The notes under the pieces were generated by a model that saw only the letters and a list, made by a program, of their open reading frames with translations, made no database searches and had not been told where the DNA came from. The position numbers were made by a program, and so were the translations under genes. Of a stretch of DNA of 64,000 bases, positions 8,696 to 18,192 are shown in pieces (positions within the stretch are counted from its first letter, which is position 1; each line of letters starts with the position of its first letter). Origin of the DNA: Acetobacter conturbans (GTDB taxonomy: Bacteria; Pseudomonadota; Alphaproteobacteria; Acetobacterales; Acetobacteraceae); NCBI RefSeq assembly GCF_011516755.1, contig NZ_WOSY01000010.1:1-64000 (forward strand), read 5' to 3'.

Positions 8696-10186
8696 TCAGC
8701 CGACGCTGCCTTCCAGACTGATCGCCAGCAATTTCTGCGCCTCGACAGCAAACTCCATGGGGAGTTCCTTCAGGACGTCCTTGCAGAAACCATTGACGAT
8801 CAAACCCACCGCGTCCTCTTCCGAAAGTCCGCGCTGGCGGCAGTAAAACATCTGATCCTCGGAAATTTTCGAGGTGGTGGCTTCATGTTCCACACGCGCC
8901 GCCATGTTGCGGTTCTCGATGTAAGGCACCGTATGCGCTCCGCACTGATCACCGATCAGCAGGCTGTCGCACTGGGTGAAATTCCGCGCACCGGATGCTT
9001 TCGGCATGATCTTCACCTGACCGCGATAGGTGCTGTCCGACTTCCCGGCGCTAATCGTCTTGGCGATGATCGTGGAGCGTGTATTGCGCCCGAGATGAAG
9101 CATTTTGGTGCCGGTATCGGCCTGCTGATGGTTGTTGGTAACCGCGACGGAGTAAAACTCTCCGACCGAACCCTCACCCTGCAAAATGCAGGACGGATAT
9201 TTCCATGTGATGGCTGAACCGGTTTCTACCTGCGTCCACGAAATCTTGGCACGCGCTCCGCGACAGGCACCGCGCTTGGTGACAAAGTTGTAGATCCCGC
9301 CACGACCGTTTTCGTCACCCGGATACCAGTTCTGCACCGTGCTGTATTTGATGGAGGCATCTTCCATTGCCACTAACTCGACGACAGCCGCATGAAGCTG
9401 GTTCTCGTCACGCATCGGGGCCGTGCAGCCTTCGAGGTAGGACACAGAAGCCCGGTCCTCGACGATGATCAGCGTCCGTTCGAACTGCCCCGTATTGCGC
9501 GCATTGATGCGGAAATAGGTGGACAGTTCCATCGGGCAACGCACGCCCTTAGGCACGAACACGAACGAGCCATCCGTGAAGACGGCCGAGTTCAGTGCCG
9601 CATAGAAATTGTCGGCCACCGGCACGACGCTGCCGATATACTGCTTCACCAGATCCGGATAATCCCGGATGGCCTCCGAGATAGGGCAGAAGATCACGCC
9701 TGCTTCGGCAAGGTTCTTGCGGAAGGTGGTGGCCACGGACACGCTGTCGAACACAGCATCGACCGCCACCGGCATGCGGGCTTCCTCACCCTCCGGCACT
9801 TCCACACCCGCCAGCAGCGCCTGCTCATGGAGAGGAATGCCCAGCTTCGCGTAGGTCCGCAGCAGTTCCGGATCGACTTCTTCCAGAGACTTCGGGCCAT
9901 TCTTCTTTTTCGGGGCGGCATAGTAATGCACGTCCTGATAATCGATCGGTGGATGAGTGACCTTGGCCCAGGTCGGCTCCTTCATCTTCAGCCAGGAGCG
10001 ATAGGCCGCCAGACGCCATTCCAGCATCCATTCCGGCTCTTCCTTGCGGGTCGAGATCAGACGAATGATGTCCTCGTTCAGCCCCTTCGGCGCGAGATCC
10101 ATCTCAATGTCGGTCTCAAAACCCCACTGATAGGAGGACTGGCCGAGTTTTTCGACCTGTTCACGGGTTTCTGTAATGGCTGGCAT
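8696..10186 (-). CDS. sufB: Fe-S cluster assembly scaffold SufB
   Basis: A 496-residue SufB, the main scaffold subunit on which the cluster forms. Clear family blocks are [12 protein letters not shown] near residue 20, [41 protein letters not shown] and the C-terminal [21 protein letters not shown]. The conserved Cys in MFYCRQRG and the YLEGCTAP cysteine are present. The ATG at 10186 lies 6 bp after the regulator stop, so both are probably on one mRNA. Confidence 0.96.
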   Translation of the reverse strand: MPAITETREQVEKLGQSSYQWGFETDIEMDLAPKGLNEDIIRLISTRKEEPEWMLEWRLAAYRSWLKMKEPTWAKVTHPPIDYQDVHYYAAPKKKNGPKSLEEVDPELLRTYAKLGIPLHEQALLAGVEVPEGEEARMPVAVDAVFDSVSVATTFRKNLAEAGVIFCPISEAIRDYPDLVKQYIGSVVPVADNFYAALNSAVFTDGSFVFVPKGVRCPMELSTYFRINARNTGQFERTLIIVEDRASVSYLEGCTAPMRDENQLHAAVVELVAMEDASIKYSTVQNWYPGDENGRGGIYNFVTKRGACRGARAKISWTQVETGSAITWKYPSCILQGEGSVGEFYSVAVTNNHQQADTGTKMLHLGRNTRSTIIAKTISAGKSDSTYRGQVKIMPKASGARNFTQCDSLLIGDQCGAHTVPYIENRNMAARVEHEATTSKISEDQMFYCRQRGLSEEDAVGLIVNGFCKDVLKELPMEFAVEAQKLLAISLEGSVG

Positions 10187-10192
10187 GACCCA

Positions 10193-10690
10193 TTATCCTC
10201 CAAACGTCCCGACCGTCTCGGCCGCCTTCTCGCCATCCTGCGGCGGCGCGCTGCGGGACATCGTATTATTTCCTCGTAACCGCCGTGGTAGCCCGCTCAT
10301 CTCGGCCATGCGCGCAATCGACACACCTGACAGAGCCTCACGAATCGCGTCATTCACCACATCCCAGCTTCCGTAAAGAGTACAGTCGCCATTATCGCAG
10401 CCAACGCCCCCGGTGACACATGCGGTCAGCGAAATGGGGCCATCCACCGCCGTGATGACGCGCGCGATGGAAATCTCTTCCGGCTTCAGCGCCAGCCGGT
10501 ATCCCCCGCGTGCCCCGCGCTGGGAAATGAGCAGCCCGTCAGCCGCCAGCGTCTTGAGCACCTTGGCGACTGTCGGTTCCGGCACACCCGTCTCCGCCGC
10601 CAGCGTCGGTGACGTGACGATGTCGTCATGACGCCCAAGTCTGACGAGGGTCAGAACCGCGTAATCCGCCAATTTCGACAGTCTCAACAT
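10193..10690 (-). CDS. Rrf2-family Fe-S regulator of the suf operon (SufR/IscR-like)
   Basis: A 165-residue Rrf2-type transcription factor, first gene of the SUF operon. The N-terminal winged helix reads LRLSKLADYAVLTLVRL, then PTVAKVLKTL. Three cysteines spaced as in cluster-binding Rrf2 proteins sit at A-C-V-T-G-G-V-G-C-x-x-G-D-C. Binding a [2Fe-2S] cluster would let it sense Fe-S supply and control its own operon; that is inferred from family and position. The start at 10690 (MLRLSKLADYAV) matches the family; the frame is open 15 codons further upstream. A candidate operator lies 41 bp upstream. Confidence 0.88.
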   Translation of the reverse strand: MLRLSKLADYAVLTLVRLGRHDDIVTSPTLAAETGVPEPTVAKVLKTLAADGLLISQRGARGGYRLALKPEEISIARVITAVDGPISLTACVTGGVGCDNGDCTLYGSWDVVNDAIREALSGVSIARMAEMSGLPRRLRGNNTMSRSAPPQDGEKAAETVGTFGG

Positions 10691-10730
10691 GGTTTCCGTC
10701 CGTTGCGGCGAGGATGCCCCGCCATTTCGT

Positions 10731-10741
10731 ACCAAATTAGT
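10731..10741. promoter_or_regulatory. Candidate Rrf2/IscR-type operator upstream of suf operon
   Basis: An 11-base imperfect palindrome, ACCAAATTAGT (ACTAATTTGGT on the coding strand), lies 41-51 bases before the regulator start. It has the AT-centred dyad form typical of Rrf2-family sites. It lies where a -10/-35 region would be expected, in a 174-bp gap between sufR and the ppc stop. Autoregulation is inferred. Confidence 0.35.
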
Positions 10742-10864
10742 CCTCTTTAAGGACAGATGGAGTGCTCAGAGCCGCCCGTCAAGCACAAAGCATTGTGATG
10801 GCTGCGCGCGAGGGGCGTCCGGGCGCCGGACTTCGTCACGATAGACGCCCGAAATCCCTGTGTT

Positions 10865-13765
10865 TCAACCGAAAGCGCCGATCCCGTGCATGATGGCGAC
10901 GCTGATCTCACGCATGGTGCCGAACATATCCTGTATGGGCTGGAAAATCTCCTCGTGTTCCCACTGGTAGGAGTTATCCAGTTGCGGTCCGGCGGGCTCG
11001 TGAAAATCGTAATCCAGCTTGGGACCGCCATGTGGGAATATAGCATTCATTTCCCGCAGCACCGCAGGAATTTCCAGACAAAGAATCCGCTGCATCATCA
11101 CCTCGCGGGTGAAGTTCCCGCGCGGCATGAAAAAGGGAATCTGGGTGGCAAGCACCCAGCTCTGTTCGATGAGCGCAATGCGGATGGCGTGCAGCAGTCT
11201 TTCCGACGGATTGATGGTCGGCGCTTCCGGCCAGACCGCGCGCAGGGCGAGATGGTCCGCCTGAATACGGCGGAACATCGATTGCGTATCCGCCCAGAAA
11301 TCGAGCCGCTCGAGATCGTGCATGACCGAGAGATACCGCTCCCGACGCGCTGAACGTGGCTCGGCCGTGGCACGATCCAGCCAGTAACCGGGATCGAGCA
11401 GCCAGATCACGCTGCGCAGCACCTGATCGTCCGAATGGGCCAGCGCGTGCGCCGCGAAATCAAGGGCGCGACGGAAACGGGCGCTCCCCTCGCGGAACGT
11501 CTCGAACGTCTCTGGGTGGCGGCGCGCGGCGGAGCCGAGGCCCTGTATCGTATTGGCGCACCAGCCAAGCTGCTGGAGAATCGCGTTGTTCGGAATGGCG
11601 CGAAGCTGACTCGGATGCGTGATGCGCGGGACCGCACCTCCCCCCTCGGTCTGACGCGCGGCTGGCCGCGAGCCCGTCTTGTCGATGAGAGAGGGTCCGA
11701 ATGCACCGAGGACGTCGGCATATCCGGGGTCTTCCACCAGTCCCGTCATGGCTTCGGCAATGGTGGAGAAGAAGTCGGAGGAAAAATCCGGCTCGTCGTA
11801 AACCGGATCATCCTGCCTGCGGCAGGGCTCGAACGTATGCTCGGCAATCGTCACGACGCTTGCGGCCGCCAGATCCGGCGTGCCGAACAGCAGGTAGCCA
11901 TCGCCCCCCTGAAAGGCGCTTTCCTCACGATATTTGACGCCGCGTTCTGCGAAGCGCGCACGGACATGCATGGGGGAGAGGTAGGAAAAGCGATCCGCCA
12001 GACGGAAAGGATGCCCCCCCCGACCGACGCTTTCGCCGTGCGTATCGAACAGGATGACCTCGACGTCCTCCATGTCCCAGACATGCAGCAGATCGAGAAT
12101 TTTCAGGCGCAGACGCTCGACCAGATAGGTCGCGGCGAGTTGTCCGACATAGCGACCGGAGTCGGAATAACCGAACTGGAGGCTCAGGCGACCCGTTTTG
12201 CGCAGATATTCGCGCCAGTGCGGCGAACGCAGGGCTTCCTCGATGATGTGCGCGCCGCCCATCAGGGCTTCGCGCGTCTCGAACAGCGGGGAGATCTCGA
12301 TCCGGTCTTCGATCCCGAAATTTTTCGCCAGCCACAGAGCCGACAGCAGCGTGTAGCCGCTTTCGGTCTCCGCGATCAGGAAGCGGACTTGGGTGGCGGT
12401 GTCGATATGCTTTACGATCTGCGCGACCGTCATCATCAGCCGGGCAGCCGATGCCTGCTCGACCAGCAGAGAGCCGAAATCGACCGGGACGGCTTCGACG
12501 GTTTCCAGCGCTTCGTTCATCCGCGCCAGCAGGGCACGGCGGTGCGCCGGATCGGCGGGATCATCAGTAAAGCGGAGGCGCTGGCGGATCACGTTATGAA
12601 TCTGCGTCGCGTTCAGCCGCGTATGGCTGTGCGAGGCCGACATGCCATGCGCGAAGAAACCGGCGCGGGCGACCGCCAGTGCAAGCGCGACCTCCGGCGG
12701 GGCGGTGTCGATGGCGTCCTGCAACGCATCCGACAGCACGGCCGGTTCGAGAATGGCGTCCTCTCTCCGCTCCACCATCAGCGTGGCGAATTCCACTGTC
12801 GCATCCGCATCGGCATTTTTCGGACAGGCCGCGATCTGCGCCTCGACAGTGTAGCAGGCGCGTGAGAGGCGGCTCATGAGGGCCGCGGCCTCGACGCCTG
12901 ATTCGGTGATCTGGTGGCGAAGGCGCTGGAGCTGGAACAGCTTCATCCGCAGCCGAAGACGGAGCGTGTCCCACCAGCCGATATCGGTGCGGCCATCCGT
13001 GTCGTACCCAACCCAGCTTGTCATGACGACCGGCTTTGGAACAATGCGCGACCATTCTTCGGGCCATTGGTCACGGGCACCGGATAGCAGGGCAGCGTTC
13101 AGGCGATCCAGCGCGTCCCGTCCCCGAAGGATGGCTTCTGAAGCGAGCGTGAACTCTTCTTCAAGCGTGGGGGGGGCAGACCTGCGATGCGTTACCAGAG
13201 CCGGTGCGCTCTCCCGGGATTCCGGGGCGGAGGCATATTCAGCAAGAGCAGTGTAAACTTCATTGGCGACCGCGAACGTCGGATGAGCCGTAAAGACGGC
13301 GGCATACCGAATGCGCTCCAGCTCGGCGCGGAACGCCTCCAGTGCCTCAGCCGGGGTCCGCTCAGCCGTGGGCTCGGCTCCTGCCTCCGTCACACGCCCG
13401 AACGCCGTATCCATCACCAGCTTCACGACGCCTTGCAGGCGTTCCGCCGTGACCGTCGGATTGGTGCCTCCCGGATAGCGATGCAGCCGGGTCGCACGAC
13501 GCAGAAAGGCATCGTCACGCAGGTGGCGCGTCACAGCCTGCAGGTCGGGGAGGGAAATCTTTCCCTCGGAGAGCAGGGAACCGATTCGCCATGCCATTGA
13601 AAGAACATCGTTTCCCGTCACTTCTGTCGGGATGTTTTCTTGTTCCAGAATTAGACCGGTATCGTCGTGCAGACGGGCCATGGCGAGTACGGCGCGGGCT
13701 CCGGCGGAGAGTTCAGCCGTGGAGGCGCTCTTTGCAAAACCCGGGGACGACTGCTTTTCGGCCAT
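10865..13765 (-). CDS. ppc: Phosphoenolpyruvate carboxylase, divergent type
   Basis: A 966-residue PEP carboxylase-like protein, expected to make oxaloacetate from PEP and bicarbonate to refill the TCA cycle. V-F-T-A-H-P-T carries the catalytic histidine. E-S-V-G-R-G-G-H-P retains the second half of the glycine-rich loop, and T-G-S-R-P-A-A-R with LRAIPNNAILQQLGW follows. Differences from E. coli Ppc: the first GRGG is replaced by THGE, the lysine of GYSDSAKD is Arg (GYSDSGRYVG), and the C terminus does not end in the usual N-T-G. The start at 13765 (MAEKQ) is chosen over a frame open to 13837. Confidence 0.85.
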   Translation of the reverse strand: MAEKQSSPGFAKSASTAELSAGARAVLAMARLHDDTGLILEQENIPTEVTGNDVLSMAWRIGSLLSEGKISLPDLQAVTRHLRDDAFLRRATRLHRYPGGTNPTVTAERLQGVVKLVMDTAFGRVTEAGAEPTAERTPAEALEAFRAELERIRYAAVFTAHPTFAVANEVYTALAEYASAPESRESAPALVTHRRSAPPTLEEEFTLASEAILRGRDALDRLNAALLSGARDQWPEEWSRIVPKPVVMTSWVGYDTDGRTDIGWWDTLRLRLRMKLFQLQRLRHQITESGVEAAALMSRLSRACYTVEAQIAACPKNADADATVEFATLMVERREDAILEPAVLSDALQDAIDTAPPEVALALAVARAGFFAHGMSASHSHTRLNATQIHNVIRQRLRFTDDPADPAHRRALLARMNEALETVEAVPVDFGSLLVEQASAARLMMTVAQIVKHIDTATQVRFLIAETESGYTLLSALWLAKNFGIEDRIEISPLFETREALMGGAHIIEEALRSPHWREYLRKTGRLSLQFGYSDSGRYVGQLAATYLVERLRLKILDLLHVWDMEDVEVILFDTHGESVGRGGHPFRLADRFSYLSPMHVRARFAERGVKYREESAFQGGDGYLLFGTPDLAAASVVTIAEHTFEPCRRQDDPVYDEPDFSSDFFSTIAEAMTGLVEDPGYADVLGAFGPSLIDKTGSRPAARQTEGGGAVPRITHPSQLRAIPNNAILQQLGWCANTIQGLGSAARRHPETFETFREGSARFRRALDFAAHALAHSDDQVLRSVIWLLDPGYWLDRATAEPRSARRERYLSVMHDLERLDFWADTQSMFRRIQADHLALRAVWPEAPTINPSERLLHAIRIALIEQSWVLATQIPFFMPRGNFTREVMMQRILCLEIPAVLREMNAIFPHGGPKLDYDFHEPAGPQLDNSYQWEHEEIFQPIQDMFGTMREISVAIMHGIGAFG

Positions 13766-13897
13766 GGAACTCTTTCCTCGCGAAACGTGGCGGTTACACA
13801 CGACACATAGAACAGGACAATACGATCCTGAAATCATATCTCAATCAGCACGCCTGCGGTTTGGGAAGACGGTCCTGGCAGTGCTATTCAGGTCGTG

Positions 13898-15190
13898 ATG
13901 AGTAACCAGCACCATCCAGACGATGAACTCCGTCGCGCTCTCAGCCGCCAGAAGCGTGGCGCCACCGGCCTTCTGGCCCTTATGGGAGGCCTGACCGCAG
14001 CAGGCTATCTCGCCCCGGCCTATGGGTTGCTGCCTGACAGCCTCTGGCTCGACACACTGCGCTCAGGCGCGAAAGCGGGTGTGGTGGGCGGTCTGGCCGA
14101 CTGGTTCGCCGTCACGGCCCTGTTCCGGCATCCGCTCGGCCTACCCATTCCGCACACGGCAATCATTCCGGCACAGAAGGAACGCCTGGGCCGCGCGCTT
14201 GGGCGTTTCGTCTCTACACAGGTGTTCACCGGTGAAGAGATCGACCGTGTTCTGGCAAAGATCGATCTGCCGACGTTCGTGGCCGGTGTCCTGTCTGATC
14301 CCGCCACAGCCAACACACTGACCAGCAGCCTTGTCGGCGCGGTTCCGCAAATGCTGAACCGCATGGAAGACGGACGGGCCAGCGCGGCTGTCGGGCGGAC
14401 CCTGCCGCTCCTGCTGGGGGGCAGCCATCTCGCGCCGCTCCTCGCCCGGGGGATGAGGGCGCTCGTGGATGGCAACCAGCATCAGGAGGTGCTGACTTTT
14501 CTCCTACGACAGATGAAGTCGGGAATGAAGGCCAAGGAACCGGCCCTGCGTTCGATGATTGAATCACGCGTTCGGGAGCAGGGAGGACGGTTGCTGGGCT
14601 GGGCCATTGGCGGTTCGATTGCGGACAAGGTCTTGGTGGCGGCCAGCGAAGAACTGGATCGCATCAATCCGGAAGATTCCACGCTCAGAGAGGGCTTCAC
14701 GGATTGGGTGCGTGGTGAGATCGACCGGATCGAACAGGATTCAGGCCGGGCTGACGAACTCTCGCACATTCTCAAGACGGTGTTCGCAAATGAATCCATG
14801 GTGTCATGGGGGGCCGATATCTGGGCTCGCATGAAACGCATGATTGAAGAGGATATTGAACGCGAGAACGGCTGGATTGCCACGCTGGTCCGCGAAACTC
14901 TCACGCGGATGGCGACCCAGGCCCGCGAAGACCCCGCCATGCGCACCCGGATCGAAGACGCCGCGCGGAAAGGCATTGACCGGTCGCTGCCATACCTGCG
15001 CGAGCACCTCGCCAATTTCATTGCGGAAGTGGTGGGAAACTGGGATGCCGAGGTCGTCGCCGAAAAACTGGAACTGCGTGTCGGGCGCGATCTGCAATAT
15101 GTGCGCGTCAACGGCACACTCGTCGGTTTCGGGGTCGGTGCAGTGCTTTCGCTGGTTCTGGAACTGATTTGCGGCGTTTCTGGACAGTAA
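13898..15190 (+). CDS. DUF445 family membrane-anchored protein (YjiN-like)
   Basis: A 430-residue DUF445 protein of unknown function. A hydrophobic segment near residues 20-45 (GLLALMGGLTAAGYLAP) and another at the extreme C terminus (VGFGVGAVLSLVLELI) suggest anchoring at both ends. The region between is helical and charged. Family motifs are AGVVGGLADWFAVTALFRHPLGLPIPHTAI, seen at about residues 58-88. ATG at 13898 is used; a GTG directly before it is in frame. It diverges from ppc across 132 bp. No operon partner is visible. Confidence 0.85.
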   Translation: MSNQHHPDDELRRALSRQKRGATGLLALMGGLTAAGYLAPAYGLLPDSLWLDTLRSGAKAGVVGGLADWFAVTALFRHPLGLPIPHTAIIPAQKERLGRALGRFVSTQVFTGEEIDRVLAKIDLPTFVAGVLSDPATANTLTSSLVGAVPQMLNRMEDGRASAAVGRTLPLLLGGSHLAPLLARGMRALVDGNQHQEVLTFLLRQMKSGMKAKEPALRSMIESRVREQGGRLLGWAIGGSIADKVLVAASEELDRINPEDSTLREGFTDWVRGEIDRIEQDSGRADELSHILKTVFANESMVSWGADIWARMKRMIEEDIERENGWIATLVRETLTRMATQAREDPAMRTRIEDAARKGIDRSLPYLREHLANFIAEVVGNWDAEVVAEKLELRVGRDLQYVRVNGTLVGFGVGAVLSLVLELICGVSGQ

Positions 15191-15378
15191 ATGAATCGTA
15201 TAAATGGCCTCCGCAACCATCAGAAATGATTGCCGCCTTGAAAATACCTCAAAATTTTCTTGCCATTGCCACTTCCTTCTCATGTAATCCGGTGTATCTG
15301 ATTATATCAAGGTGGGTGTGAAGCCCTGCCTTTGGTACTTGGCCCTTGCGGCCAGATAAGTTCATAAGGATATGTTTC

Positions 15379-15753
15379 ATGCGGTCGTTCGCTTCCAAGG
15401 CCCTTCTCGGCGCAACACTTCTGGTGGGAGCTCCTGCTCTCGTCCTGTCAGTGGCTTCGCCCGCAGCCGCTCACACCCACCACAAGCATCACAAGAACAG
15501 CGAGAAGACGACGACGGGCGAAAAAACCGCAAAGAAGAGCGGTGAGTCCGAGACCGCCGATCTGAACGCCAAGAGCCTTTCCGCTGCACAGCAGGACAAA
15601 GTTCCGGCGATTGGCACGGCTGCTCCGGCCACTGCCGCACCGACTGCTGCAGTTCCGTCCGTTGCAATGCCGTCCGTTACAGCTCCCGCTGCTGGCACGG
15701 GCGTAACCGCACCGGCGACGACGATTCCGACGAACGCTCCGTCAGCAAACTGA
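15379..15753 (+). CDS. Small exported Ala/Pro/Thr-rich protein
   Basis: A 124-residue protein with a Sec signal peptide (MRSFASKALLGAT..., likely cleavage after A-A-A-H or before it, about residue 32). A His/Lys-rich stretch (THHKHHKN) comes next, then a low-complexity tail of Ala, Pro, Thr, Val and Ser repeats such as APATAAPTAAVPS. AAGGA precedes the ATG by 8 bases. No known domain is recognised. A strong hairpin terminator follows, so it is a single-gene unit. The composition suggests a periplasmic or cell-envelope protein; function is unknown. Confidence 0.7.
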   Translation: MRSFASKALLGATLLVGAPALVLSVASPAAAHTHHKHHKNSEKTTTGEKTAKKSGESETADLNAKSLSAAQQDKVPAIGTAAPATAAPTAAVPSVAMPSVTAPAAGTGVTAPATTIPTNAPSAN

Positions 15754-15774
15754 TCGGAGCCGATCGTTTCGGCC

Positions 15775-15810
15775 AAAAAGGCACAGGAGATTTCTCCTGT
15801 GCCTTTTTTT
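15775..15810. terminator. Strong bidirectional intrinsic terminator
   Basis: Arms AAAAAGGCACAGGAGA (15775-15790) and TCTCCTGTGCCTTTTT (15793-15808) are perfectly complementary. A T-run follows on both strands, so it can end both the small exported-protein gene and, from the other side, hemA. Confidence 0.92.
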
Positions 15811-15929
15811 ATATCCTGGGGGTGAAAACGGCGCGAGTAGAACGCCACATCGTGCCTGAGCACCATAACGCCATACTCTCACCACCGGGCTTGAGAGGAA
15901 GCGTCTCTCCCCCTCCCGCGCTCTGCTGA

Positions 15930-17198
15930 TCAGGCTGCTTCAGTCAGCGCCTGCGTCGTACCCGTGGCGGCCAGCGGCACTTCAGTCAGCAATATTTTCA
16001 GCGCCGCCACCATGTCATCCATCATCTCGTCCGTATGATACGGTCCGGGCGTGAGACGCAGCCGCTCTGTTCCATGCGGAACGGTCGGATAATTGATAGG
16101 CGTCGCATACACCCCATATTCATTGAGCAGACGCTGGCTGATCACCTTGCATCGTTCCGCATCGCCCACCGGAACAGGCACGATATGGCTTGGCGTCATC
16201 GTGAACGGCACGCCTGCGCTCCGCATCTTCGCGCGGAAGGTCTCGACCCGCTCGAACATCTTCTCACGCCGCCAGTTCTGGGCACGGACCATCTTCACGC
16301 TGGCCAGCGCTGCAGCCACGACGGAGGGTGGCAGAGAGGTAGTAAAAATGAAACCGGAGGCCGTCGAACGCAGGTAATCGACGATCTGCGCGGACGCGGT
16401 GATGTAACCGCCATGCACGCCGAATCCCTTCGCCAGCGTGCCTTCGATGATATCCACCTGTGCGGCCACACCGTCGCGCTCGGTCACACCGCCGCCATGC
16501 TCGCCATACAGGCCGACGGCATGCACTTCGTCGATATAGGTCAGCGCATTGTATTTCCGCGCAAGGGCGCACGTCCCGGCAATGTCGGAGATGTCTCCAT
16601 CCATTGAATAGACGCTTTCGAAGGCAATCAGCTTGGGTGCGTCGACGGGAGCCGCCACCAGCTTCGCCTCAAGGTCCGCAAGATCGTTGTGCTCATAAAT
16701 GACCGTCGTGGAGCCACGCGCGCCCTTGATGCCCGCAATCATGGAGGCATGATTCAGACGGTCCGAAAAGCATATCCAGCCGGGCATGGACGTGAGGATC
16801 GTCTGCAGGCTGGCCTGATTGGAGACGTAGCCCGAGACGAACAGGAGCCCTGCTTCCTTGCCATGAAGCGCTGCGAGTTCTGTTTCCAGTGCTTTGTGAA
16901 GCGGACTGGTTCCGGCGATGTTACGCGTGCCGCCAGCGCCAGCGCCGTGTTCACGGATGGCGCTGATCGCGGCCTCGCAGACTTCCGGCTCGACGCCCAT
17001 GCCCAGATAATCGTTGGACGACCAGACGACCACTTCCCGACCGATATCGGTATTGGGAAGCTCTTCCTCATAGACCGGATAGCGCGATGCTTCCCGGGCC
17101 AGTGGGGTAAAAGTCCGGTAGCGTCCCTGCTCCCGGATGCCGGCAAGCGCCTCATCACAAAAATCGTAAAACGGGTGTCTCGCGTTACGAATGCTCAC
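15930..17198 (-). CDS. hemA: 5-aminolevulinate synthase
   Basis: A 422-residue alpha-oxoamine synthase making 5-aminolevulinate from glycine and succinyl-CoA, the alphaproteobacterial (C4) entry to heme. [32 protein letters not shown] and G-T-L-A-K-G-F-G (PLP-binding Lys257) are the family marks. [16 protein letters not shown] near the end separates ALAS from other oxoamine synthases. The start is a GTG at 17198 with AGGAG about nine bases upstream. It stands alone, ending toward the bidirectional terminator at 15.8 kb. Confidence 0.95.
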   Translation of the reverse strand: MSIRNARHPFYDFCDEALAGIREQGRYRTFTPLAREASRYPVYEEELPNTDIGREVVVWSSNDYLGMGVEPEVCEAAISAIREHGAGAGGTRNIAGTSPLHKALETELAALHGKEAGLLFVSGYVSNQASLQTILTSMPGWICFSDRLNHASMIAGIKGARGSTTVIYEHNDLADLEAKLVAAPVDAPKLIAFESVYSMDGDISDIAGTCALARKYNALTYIDEVHAVGLYGEHGGGVTERDGVAAQVDIIEGTLAKGFGVHGGYITASAQIVDYLRSTASGFIFTTSLPPSVVAAALASVKMVRAQNWRREKMFERVETFRAKMRSAGVPFTMTPSHIVPVPVGDAERCKVISQRLLNEYGVYATPINYPTVPHGTERLRLTPGPYHTDEMMDDMVAALKILLTEVPLAATGTTQALTEAA

Positions 17199-17467
17199 CC
17201 TGCCCTACTCCTGCTTCTGCCTCGATTGCCGAGGCCACTACCGCACGATCAACGCGTCCGGCCCGAACCGCAGTGAGTCCCGAAACGCCGTTTAAGGCCA
17301 CGGGACCCGACTTTCTCCGGGAGGTCAGACCATTGTCGCAGGCTTCAGTTATGAATCGGAAGACCCCGAGCTACGGTTTCTTCCGTTTTCCGCACCTGCA
17401 ATAAACCATCGGATCAAACCGCATACAGGTTTTCGTCGCGTAAAGACAACGCACCGACCGGAATTGT

Positions 17468-18001
17468 TCAACGCACATATACCCGTATGTGCGGTTCCGT
17501 CACCGTCGAATCCGGCATGGCCGACATCTCCACCTGTGCCGGAGTGGCTCCCGCCGCCACGATGGCATCGGCGACAGCCTGAGCATCCGTTGAGACGAGA
17601 TGGGAAAGGACCGTGCGCGTAGCGGCCTCATCTGCTCCCGGAGGAGCCAGAGCCTGAACGAGGAACAGAATATTGGGTTTGTGCGCCAGTGCCTTTTTTA
17701 CCACGTCGCGGACCGGATCGGCCCACTCCTGCTGCGGCGTGCCGCCCACAAGATCGATCAGTGGCGGGATAGGGGGCGGACCGGGCGGCGGCGGCGGAAT
17801 ATAAACCTTCGGCGGCCGGGAAGCCCGGGGATTGAAGGTCCGCTGGTCAAGCAGGTCGCACCCCGAAAGCGCCACGACGGCGACGCCCGCAAGTCCTCCC
17901 CTGAGGACATGCCGACGCGCGACGCCAGACCGCAAGGATCTGCGGACACGTCCGGAAACGCTCCGCGAGGAAAAGGGAGCAGAAGATGGATCAAACGGCA
18001 T
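17468..18001 (-). CDS. Lipoprotein with Tat-like signal, unknown function
   Basis: A 177-residue predicted lipoprotein. R-R-H-V-L-R-G-G followed by a hydrophobic run and the lipobox A-L-S-G-C (Cys about residue 47) resemble a Tat-type lipoprotein signal. A proline stretch (PPPPPGPPPIPP) follows, then a C-terminal domain with LAHKPNILFLVQALAPPG and a conserved-looking VSTDAQAVADAIVAAG helix. No domain name is recognised. The ATG at 18001 is a choice: the frame is open to 18490 and no strong ribosome site was seen. It diverges from the transketolase-like gene. Confidence 0.6.
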   Translation of the reverse strand: MPFDPSSAPFSSRSVSGRVRRSLRSGVARRHVLRGGLAGVAVVALSGCDLLDQRTFNPRASRPPKVYIPPPPPGPPPIPPLIDLVGGTPQQEWADPVRDVVKKALAHKPNILFLVQALAPPGADEAATRTVLSHLVSTDAQAVADAIVAAGATPAQVEMSAMPDSTVTEPHIRVYVR

Positions 18002-18192
18002 GGCGCAGACGGTCGCAGGAAGTTGGTGACTCGGCAAGGCGTGTCCATACCTCTCCCGGCCGACGAGCGAAATGCCTGGCCGTCGAATACTTGCGGATGA
18101 AACAGCCGCAGGCGTAATAACCGGACAGTTTTTGCTTCGCGGATCAGGAATATGGTGCAGACCGGTGTCGTGAGCGGAAAGGGTCCGTCGGG

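Noticed and set aside
11435..12865. 476-codon antisense frame over ppc
   Set aside because: No recognisable domain or ribosome site; explained by codon bias of ppc.
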